Source: a virus. From it: DNA of 34,311 bases. Numbering within the stretch: the first letter of the stretch is position 1; each line of letters starts with the position of its first letter. The notes beneath the pieces are model-generated. The model had not been told where the DNA came from. It searched no databases and was given only the letters and a program-made list of their open reading frames with translations. Shown one piece after another: positions 27,712-34,311 of the stretch. The position numbers and the translations under genes were made by a program. The DNA lies in the IMG/VR virus record IMGVR_UViG_3300042384_000043, positions 1-34,311 of that record. One strand, given 5' to 3'.

Positions 27712-30492
27712 TTATTTCCTTTTGAGCTTCTTGTTGCTCAGTTCCATGAACATAGTATCGCGGTTCTCGGTCATTCTAACCTTACCGCTTTTTGTGTCTT
27801 TAACTTTAGGTTTAACTACCCCGCCTTTTGCGTAGACATCAGGCAGAATGATTGGTGGACGACCACCGAGCATAGGCTCGGATTGTGGCAACACCAAACC
27901 ACCAGACAACTCTAATTCTTTTTTCATTGCCTCAATGAATTCTTCTTGAGAGCGCCGTGGCAATCCCTCACGCAGATCCATTGTTGGGGTTATACCAACC
28001 AAGTTACGCTTCTCACCTTTGCCAGCCAACGCTCTACTGCGGTGGCGACCTTCATGACCTGAAATGTAGGGGAGTAGTGGCAGACCAACTTCTTCTTTTG
28101 CCAAGTTAAGGTAAGGAACGCTATCAAACATAGCAATTCGCTCAAGGTGTTTGACATACTCATTTGTTGGTACGGTGTACTTAGTAATTTCACCTTGCTT
28201 GGCTGACTCCGCCGCTTTGGGGCCAACGCTAGTCTTGCCTTGCAACTCAGACGCAAACTTCTCAAAGTCCGCTGGACTCATGGTCATCAAGGCTTTTGCA
28301 TTGTCGCCAAGGAACCGCTCTTTGAGCGCATCTAGGGTGTACAGGTTCTCAAGGTTTGGCACTTCGTCAGACGCACGTTCTACTCGCCTTGCGCCGTATC
28401 CACCCTTCTCTTGCTGGACAATCTTCTTCAGCTCTGTCAATGTGCTGGGCTTAATGATCATTGGGGCTTTAGCCGCCATACGCTCAATCTCTGCCTTGAT
28501 CTCAGCGTTGGTCAGTGAGTTAGGGACAACGTCGGCAAGGTATCTGTTCTGATCCCTAGCGATTAAAGCTTTAACAGCCTCAGCTCTGGGCGCCATTTCT
28601 TCCTTCATCTTTTTCATCTTGGCAAGAGCCGCCATCTTGGCAATTGATCCGCCCTTGCTGTATTCAGGCTCTTCTTGTGGCTCAAGCATCTGGGATGCCG
28701 CGCCAGCGCCAGCAGTTGGGATGCCAACCTGTTGGTACAGGGGTAAGCCCTTCTGCTTGATGGACTCACGCATCTCTGGTGTGATGGGGAAGTTGTGAAG
28801 TTTAATCTGGTTGACCGTATCCAGCTTTTGAAGTTCTTGTGCGATGCGTCGTTCAGAGTCCGCCCTCAGCATTCTGCCAACCAGATCGTTTTCACCCGTT
28901 TCTGGATTGCGCCTAAACAGCTCCACCATGCCATCAAATGGCTCACTTAAATCTTGGCTGGTCATAAATGGGTGATCACCTTGACCACCGCCCCAAGATG
29001 TGCTCTTGGGGTCTCTGGTAGATACAGGAACACTGTTCATCTGAACCTGAGCGCCGTAGGACTTGCCGTAGTTGTTTAGGTAGTCTGGAAGCATCTTGTC
29101 GTAGAAGCCCATCATGCCTTCACCACCGACTTGCAGGTCAACACCTCGCAAAGCAAGATTGCCAGAGTCATCAGGAGAAGCTTCAAGAATCTTCTGAGCC
29201 CCTTCTTTACCAATGTAGTCGGGTAAAGTTTCCTTGGTCACGCCTTGTTGAGCAACCACCATTTTGCCTTGTGGGTCACGACCAGACAGATAACCAGATG
29301 CAGGATCAAAAACAACTTCGCTTAATTGCTTGCTTAAGTCATAACGCTTAGCCTGCTCCGCGCCGGGCGTTATGGCGATGCTGTCATACCCGTTGTCAGC
29401 GGCGTAGTTCAGCAGGCGCTTCATAGCCAGCTCGTGCCAATTCTTTTTGAATGGGGCGTCAGGCACACCGTAGTTAATAACATTCTGCATGTTGTCCCTT
29501 TGCTCCTGCAATTGCATGAGTCTGGGTGTAATGCTGTTTGCTTCATCAACTAAGGCTCTGTGTCCTTCACCTCGATAACCTATACGCTCAGCTTCTCTAC
29601 GTAGTTCACCGCGCTTGTTAACTAAATCTTTAAATTCTTTTTCTAGCGCATTGCTTTGCTCTACATAATCAGCGGGTTTGTATCCCTTCTTGCGCCCAGA
29701 TTGATGCCAATCAGACTGAATCTCTTCAACGTGCAGGATCTTTTCACCATTGGGGCCTATGCGGTCTTGAACGCGCATGTGGGCTAGGACGTTTGGGTCT
29801 TCTTTCCAATGATTGGAGCGATACATGGCGCGATCTTCTGCAAGCGCGCCGCTCTCTCCATATAGATTTTTGTATTCACGCTTCACAGCCAAGCGCATTT
29901 TTGCCATTGCAGATGTGTCACCTGTCAAGCTTGTATATGGCACTCCATGCAAAGTCATAGAGATCTCGTTTAACCTTTTAGCGTCGTCTCCTTGTACTGG
30001 CAACTTAAGAAGGATCTCTCGGTAGTTCTCACCATCTGGCGTCCTGTACCTTCCATACTGAGTGCCGCTATCGGCTTCCATACGTTTGTAAACCTCATCC
30101 GAGACCTGACGATGCCGAGCACCACTGAAGCCAATATCGCTGTATGGCACACCAAACATCTCTTGAGAAACCATCTCTCGAAGGTCGTCTTCATCTATAG
30201 CGGATGCCTCGTCGTAAATCTTCTCTTTGACTTGAGGTGGAGGGTTATCAGCTAGGACTTGCTGTGCCTCTTCCTTGGTCATCTTGCCCTTGGCTTTGAA
30301 TGCCTGCTCAAGCTTACGGTCAGCAATCTCCGCCTTCTTGACGCCCGGCTGTTTAAGCACCTCAGTCAGGAACTCAATCCCTGTGCCTTTGGGTCGCTTT
30401 AGGTTAGCCAGTGCCTCGTCCACAGCAGAGTAAAAGGGCGCTGTCTTTTTAGCGGCTTTAGCGCCTAACCCACCTAATTTGACAAGGCTCAT
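27712..30492 (-). CDS. Large polyvalent-type phage protein (LPD-like)
   Basis: A 926-aa protein whose ATG overlaps the stop of the 1247-aa gene (ATGA). The N-terminus has Lys-Gly-Thr-Gly (35-38) and an Asp-Arg-Lys-Leu segment. The centre has a Glu-Glu-Ile-Gln-Ser-Asp-Trp-His motif at 256-263 followed by a Lys-Lys-Gly-Tyr turn. At about 346-382 is a block with Ala-Pro-Phe, Trp-His-Glu-Leu, Lys-Arg, Ala-Ala and Gly-Tyr-Asp. I know this combination from large polyvalent phage proteins, where function is unassigned. Near the C-terminus is Gly-His-Glu-Gly-Arg-His-Arg (812-818), vaguely like ParB or sulfiredoxin-type nucleotide-binding turns. It ends with a Gly-Gly-Val-Val and an Asn-Arg-Asp-Thr-Met motif shared with the upstream protein. 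A packaged or ejected protein is an inference from position. Confidence 0.78.
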   Translation of the reverse strand: MSLVKLGGLGAKAAKKTAPFYSAVDEALANLKRPKGTGIEFLTEVLKQPGVKKAEIADRKLEQAFKAKGKMTKEEAQQVLADNPPPQVKEKIYDEASAIDEDDLREMVSQEMFGVPYSDIGFSGARHRQVSDEVYKRMEADSGTQYGRYRTPDGENYREILLKLPVQGDDAKRLNEISMTLHGVPYTSLTGDTSAMAKMRLAVKREYKNLYGESGALAEDRAMYRSNHWKEDPNVLAHMRVQDRIGPNGEKILHVEEIQSDWHQSGRKKGYKPADYVEQSNALEKEFKDLVNKRGELRREAERIGYRGEGHRALVDEANSITPRLMQLQEQRDNMQNVINYGVPDAPFKKNWHELAMKRLLNYAADNGYDSIAITPGAEQAKRYDLSKQLSEVVFDPASGYLSGRDPQGKMVVAQQGVTKETLPDYIGKEGAQKILEASPDDSGNLALRGVDLQVGGEGMMGFYDKMLPDYLNNYGKSYGAQVQMNSVPVSTRDPKSTSWGGGQGDHPFMTSQDLSEPFDGMVELFRRNPETGENDLVGRMLRADSERRIAQELQKLDTVNQIKLHNFPITPEMRESIKQKGLPLYQQVGIPTAGAGAASQMLEPQEEPEYSKGGSIAKMAALAKMKKMKEEMAPRAEAVKALIARDQNRYLADVVPNSLTNAEIKAEIERMAAKAPMIIKPSTLTELKKIVQQEKGGYGARRVERASDEVPNLENLYTLDALKERFLGDNAKALMTMSPADFEKFASELQGKTSVGPKAAESAKQGEITKYTVPTNEYVKHLERIAMFDSVPYLNLAKEEVGLPLLPYISGHEGRHRSRALAGKGEKRNLVGITPTMDLREGLPRRSQEEFIEAMKKELELSGGLVLPQSEPMLGGRPPIILPDVYAKGGVVKPKVKDTKSGKVRMTENRDTMFMELSNKKLKRK

Positions 30493-33400
30493 AGTGGTCT
30501 CTCTTCAAGGATTAGATCGTCGCCAGATACTTCACCACCTTCGGCTTTATGGACAGCTCCGCCCTCCTTGAGTCCGAGCTTCTGCAACTCGGTCAGGATG
30601 TCTTCGGTGATCAACTGTGTGGGTGGGTTACCTCGGGCGTAGTCCATGTAGCCGGGCATCCGCTTCTTCTCGCGCATAGTCTTATCAACAAAGTCCTTCA
30701 TGACAAGGTTGCGCTCCACTGGGGTAAACGTCAGACCCAAGTCCTCACCTTGCAAGATTGCGGGGAAGGCTGGGTGTAAGTCAGGGCGATCAATGATCCC
30801 GCCGCTAAGTGTAAACAAACGATTACCCAATGCACCAGTAGGTTGATCTATCAAGGCTGGATCTGTCGTACTGCGAATGATCTTGTCATAGTCAATGATC
30901 TGACCCTTCTTGCCGCCAACCTGAACACCGCCCATCAAATGACCAGCAATCGAGCGACGACTGAACGTGTCAGCTATATCTCTAAACTTTTTGTCCATGA
31001 TGTCAACGTCGGCAGGGAACACTGGGTTGCCCTTCTTGTCAACAGCCGAGGCTAAACGCATGTTGATGAGGTCGCGCAGTTCAGGCGTCAGCTCACCACG
31101 CTTAGCGGCTTTCTTGAAGTCACCGTAAAGTTTGTCAAACACCATCTGGTTTGATTGGTGCTGGGTAGGCGTACCGATCATAGCGGCGTAAACAGCGTTG
31201 TCACCCTTCTTACCGCCACCAAGGATGGTCTTAGCTGTGCCTGCGTTCTGAACGCCCCATGCCGCCTCAGCCTCACGGTATCTAGGGTCTGTAAGTTGGA
31301 GTCCCGAGAAGCCGGGGCCTCCCAAGTAACCCTCACCAACCTTTGTGCGATCAGACTGCGTGATCTTCAGTGGTCGACCTTCAATCTTGCCTAGCGCCTC
31401 AGACGCTTTCATAGGCGTGACGTTCTTAACGCTTGCACCAACAGGCAATCCTTTGGTCAAGGGGCCAATCAGTGGGTAGGCTTGTGCGGCTATACCTAAT
31501 CCAAAAGCAGGCTCAGCCACGTCTTTGATTGCTTGGTAGTCAGGATGCAGGACACTAAAACCCATCTCATCTGGGCGTTCACCCATTAAGCCAGCCATAA
31601 CGGCATAGGTTTTAGGATCTCTCAGTGTGTTCACATTACCTTGCTCAGCGCGTTTCTTAGCGGCGGCGTACTTCTTAGTACCAGCACCGCCGAAATAAGG
31701 CTTGGTGTCGTCCTCAGAACCACCTTCCTTCATGCGCTTGTTGCCTAGCTCTAGCATCATGGTGTCTGGGTTGTTGGAGATGACCACACCGCCACGCTTC
31801 ATGCCCCCAAGATCTGGTGGTACGTCAGGCTTAGGTGGGTTCTCGGCTTGGTATTGCTTGCGCAGGATGTCTTCCCATTCACTGCGGTTGAGGTACTTCT
31901 GCCCTTCTGGAAACAAACCTGCTTGCTGGGCACGGGTAAGCAGGTCAGAGCGCTTAACTGGTAGGTCTTTAAGGTCTTCAGCCATAGGCAAATACATGCC
32001 CAGTTCATTGGGGTCAGCTTTGTATAAACCAGTGTTTACAAAATCTCCAAGGATGTCCCAGTTACCGCTTCTCACAAAATCCTGTGTGTAAGGATCGTAC
32101 TTCTCAATCGGACGAGCGTTTTGCTTACCTTTAACTTGGTAAATTGCAGGTGGTAACGCTTCTCGGGCGGCAAGATATTCTGGGCCTTCGTATATGTCGT
32201 GATTTTTGTCTTGTATTCTTCTTTGGGCAATTCTGTTTTGAACTTCTTCTGGTTGTTTATTAAACCAAGTGTTGTAATCCAAATGCTGTTGCGGTTTTAC
32301 TTCGACCGTTACATGAGGCTCGCCACGTCTGTCGCGCAAGCTAAAGATTCTGCTTCTTCCAGCAACTACGTCAGGACAGTAACCACCAACGCAGTGACCC
32401 ATAGTGTCGCCTTCGTACCTGAGAGCTTTTTCTAAACGCTTGTCGTGGTTTTTGTTGAAAAAAGATATTGCTTCATCTGGAGTGTCAAAGTCCATGCGAG
32501 ACAGTGACTCCCCGTTTGGATCAACGACTTGATAAGTTTGTCTAGCCTCATCTTGCACAACCTTATATCCAGAAGGCAAGTCCTTTGGCGTGGTCAGTTC
32601 AATCCATTTATACCCCGCTGGGTATTCCTTGTAAGTAGGGAAGCCTTCAGTGTTTTTGATGGCAGTCTGGCGCATCTTGACACCCGCCTCACGATCAAAG
32701 TTGGCGGCGCGCTCAATAGCCTGATCCATTGTGATTTTGCTTAATTGCTCAGGGGTGATAGCACCAGAGCGTACGTCTTGGCGCAGTACGTCTAAAACAT
32801 GATCGATACCTGTATCCTTATTTAAGTCGCTCATCGTTTTGTAGACCATGGCTTCTGGATCAACCTTCTCAAGCCATGGGTAGCGCTCTACGGTTTCAGG
32901 CAATCTTCCTATGCGTCCAGCCTTCTTCATACCAAGCAGGCTGTCTGTCAGGTTTTCCCAGCCCTTGCCAATTGTGGATGTAGCCATTCCTTCAGTTGGA
33001 AAACCCCTGTCCTCACGAACGCTTATTACTCCGTGTGCTGGGTGTCTTGCTTCATTTTCTAAATATCTGATGTGACCAATTGTTTTTTCAGCATTGCCAA
33101 CATCAAAGTTTAAATCTTCAATCTTGTCTTGAATGTCGCGCTCAAGGTAAGCAATCGCTTGGTCTCTCTCCCTGCTTTGTGGTTGAGCCTTAGCATTTGC
33201 CAGCTTTGTTTCCAGTTTGGTAATGTCTTTCTCGTACTTAGCTTCTAGCTTCTCTACGTCTTCTGTGCGACGGTCAAACATCTTGCGCACCCTGTCTTCA
33301 GGTGTCGCCATCTCGTTCTTGACGTAGTTTTTGTATGTGTTCTCAAGCCAATTGTTTAGAGCTGACTCCTGCTTGTTCAGGGCTAAGTCGCCTTGCAATC

Positions 33401-34232
33401 TGCGGATGTTGTCCTGCACCATCTCGTTTTGAAGATTACCACTTCGTAGACGCTCAATCTCACCTTCAAGATAAGCTACATCCTCGTTAGAAAACGGAAC
33501 GCCTCTGTCACTCTTCTTTAAATCTTGAACTGACCTGTTTAAGTTATCGTCAAACCAGTTACCACCCTTGGGCTTGATCACGTTGGACTGCGTGTTAGCG
33601 CCCATCGCCATGACCATCTCACGAGGCAAGCCACCACGCTCTAAGGCGCCCTTCACAACGGGCTCCATGCGACGCTCGATAGCTCTGCCAGCCTGCTCTG
33701 CGCCTCTGCCTGCTGTTTTCATGGCTTGGGACGTGGCAGGGCCTGACAGGTACTGCAACGCAACCGCCTCGGGCAAGATAGGTGGAAGCTTGTACTGTGT
33801 TTCAAGGCGATCAAGGAATTCGCCTACATCACCTGCGTACTCATAAGCCAAGGGTTGCTCAGGCTTGTACATGCGGTCTTCTATGAACTTCTCAGCCGCG
33901 GCATCACCATGCACCATTCTGGTTGGCAGAGAGTTGATGGCTTGCGTCAGGGCTGAACCCATGAGCCGTACTGTCTGTAATGCACCAGCCGCCTTCTCTA
34001 GCGGAGATGTGTCAGCACTTTGCTGGCGCTTTAGGTCAGCATCGCGCTGAGTCATGCGTCTACCTAGCTCTAAGTTAGCCTTGGTAGGCTGGCTCAGATC
34101 TACGTCGCCATACTGAGGCAACTCCATCGCTCTTGGATCATCAATGAACGGCATCGGCTTAGCAGGCTTGAAGTTCTTTGCCTTGATGTTCCCAACTCGT
34201 GGGTAGAACGCTGGTTTGTTTTCGTCAGCCAT
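30489..34232 (-). CDS. Giant polyvalent-type phage protein with PcfJ-like core
   Basis: A 1247-aa protein of unknown role. Visible parts: a charged N-terminus; a long helical, coiled-coil-prone region at about residues 225-400 rich in Glu, Lys and Arg; a segment at about 605-650 with His-Cys-Val-Gly-Gly-Tyr (613-618), then Ile-Phe-Ser and a Val-Thr-Val-Glu strand. This arrangement resembles the core of PcfJ-like proteins. A Gly-Gly-Val-Val plus Asn-Pro-Asp-Thr-Met motif lies at 814-826. A hydrophobic stretch sits near 905-930. A Gly-rich segment around 970-1010 opens a C-terminal domain I do not recognise. The start is the ATG four bases after the upstream stop, with a weak GCGGGA ribosome site. 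Proteins of this size beside the portal are often packaged and ejected, or act as polyvalent proteins; which applies here cannot be seen. Confidence 0.75.
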   Translation of the reverse strand: MADENKPAFYPRVGNIKAKNFKPAKPMPFIDDPRAMELPQYGDVDLSQPTKANLELGRRMTQRDADLKRQQSADTSPLEKAAGALQTVRLMGSALTQAINSLPTRMVHGDAAAEKFIEDRMYKPEQPLAYEYAGDVGEFLDRLETQYKLPPILPEAVALQYLSGPATSQAMKTAGRGAEQAGRAIERRMEPVVKGALERGGLPREMVMAMGANTQSNVIKPKGGNWFDDNLNRSVQDLKKSDRGVPFSNEDVAYLEGEIERLRSGNLQNEMVQDNIRRLQGDLALNKQESALNNWLENTYKNYVKNEMATPEDRVRKMFDRRTEDVEKLEAKYEKDITKLETKLANAKAQPQSRERDQAIAYLERDIQDKIEDLNFDVGNAEKTIGHIRYLENEARHPAHGVISVREDRGFPTEGMATSTIGKGWENLTDSLLGMKKAGRIGRLPETVERYPWLEKVDPEAMVYKTMSDLNKDTGIDHVLDVLRQDVRSGAITPEQLSKITMDQAIERAANFDREAGVKMRQTAIKNTEGFPTYKEYPAGYKWIELTTPKDLPSGYKVVQDEARQTYQVVDPNGESLSRMDFDTPDEAISFFNKNHDKRLEKALRYEGDTMGHCVGGYCPDVVAGRSRIFSLRDRRGEPHVTVEVKPQQHLDYNTWFNKQPEEVQNRIAQRRIQDKNHDIYEGPEYLAAREALPPAIYQVKGKQNARPIEKYDPYTQDFVRSGNWDILGDFVNTGLYKADPNELGMYLPMAEDLKDLPVKRSDLLTRAQQAGLFPEGQKYLNRSEWEDILRKQYQAENPPKPDVPPDLGGMKRGGVVISNNPDTMMLELGNKRMKEGGSEDDTKPYFGGAGTKKYAAAKKRAEQGNVNTLRDPKTYAVMAGLMGERPDEMGFSVLHPDYQAIKDVAEPAFGLGIAAQAYPLIGPLTKGLPVGASVKNVTPMKASEALGKIEGRPLKITQSDRTKVGEGYLGGPGFSGLQLTDPRYREAEAAWGVQNAGTAKTILGGGKKGDNAVYAAMIGTPTQHQSNQMVFDKLYGDFKKAAKRGELTPELRDLINMRLASAVDKKGNPVFPADVDIMDKKFRDIADTFSRRSIAGHLMGGVQVGGKKGQIIDYDKIIRSTTDPALIDQPTGALGNRLFTLSGGIIDRPDLHPAFPAILQGEDLGLTFTPVERNLVMKDFVDKTMREKKRMPGYMDYARGNPPTQLITEDILTELQKLGLKEGGAVHKAEGGEVSGDDLILEERPL

Positions 34233-34235
34233 GGC

Positions 34236-34311
34236 TTATCCCGCTGAGTTGCTGTTGCCCCAATGATACCTTGGGTATTTGCATTCGTCCATCATGCGGC
34301 GTACGGGTTCT
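34236..34311 (-). CDS. C-terminal end of a gene cut by the window edge (possible terminase large subunit)
   Basis: An open frame enters from the right edge and ends at a TAA three bases before the next start codon. Only 24 residues are visible, including a Met-Met-Asp-Glu-Cys run followed by an aromatic-rich stretch and an Asn/Ser-rich end. Too little remains to recognise the family. The tight spacing to the next gene and the position upstream of the portal make a terminase large subunit a reasonable guess, but this is inference from the usual phage gene order only. Confidence 0.4.
   Translation of the reverse strand, partial: EPVRRMMDECKYPRYHWGNSNSAG

Overview
The window looks like the late (virion morphogenesis and lysis) block of a tailed double-stranded DNA phage of a Gram-negative bacterium. 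The P22-type portal, the two adaptor-like proteins and the gp10-like nozzle protein, together with the lack of any sheath or tape-measure gene, point to a short-tailed (podovirus-like) virion. Host and lifestyle cannot be read from this window. No integrase, repressor, tRNA or host gene is visible, so it may be a free or environmental phage genome as easily as a prophage. Every gene I accept lies on the minus strand, so transcription runs from high to low coordinates. Genes are packed with ATGA or TAATG overlaps or gaps of a few bases. No stretch longer than about 60 bases lacks a gene.

In transcription order: at the right edge, the last 24 codons of a gene that may be the terminase large subunit. 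Next come two very large polyvalent-type proteins (1247 and 926 aa), the portal (852 aa), two tiny genes (51 and 63 aa), a GroES-like co-chaperonin, a scaffold-like protein, a conserved unknown, a probable capsid decoration protein and the major capsid protein (21359-22276). A hairpin follows the capsid gene. Then come a small beta-rich protein, a glycine-pair repeat protein (359 aa), a strong UUCG terminator hairpin, a beta-rich structural protein, two small basic proteins and a gp4-like adaptor carrying an inserted discoidin-like domain. A free-standing GIY-YIG homing endonuclease follows, and then a small zinc-ribbon-like protein.

From 16471 to 9306 lies the receptor-binding region. It holds a 684-aa fibre, a 165-aa fibre-like protein, two homologous fibre genes each followed by a homologous 57-60 aa gene, two short beta-rich genes and a 563-aa protein with seven Asp-box motifs predicted to form a beta-propeller. 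Next is a compressed lysis module (about 9309-7123) with several small membrane proteins, a GH108-type endolysin and a 3-TM holin.

After a possible sigma70 promoter at 7092-7120 come an SU10-type adaptor, a 410-aa tail protein, a P22 gp10-like nozzle protein with two inserted beta modules, an 86-aa unknown, and a very large protein. That last gene starts at 2697, has 899 open codons and runs off the left edge. It carries a Thr/Glu-rich tandem repeat tract.

The portal, scaffold and capsid genes build the procapsid, and the GroES homologue may assist folding of a capsid protein with the host GroEL. The adaptor and nozzle proteins close the head. The fibre and propeller proteins would recognise the host, and the lysis module releases progeny. 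Features most worth a second look are the glycine-pair motif shared by three proteins, the N-x-DTM motif shared by the two giant proteins, the phage GroES, and the duplicated fibre cassette.
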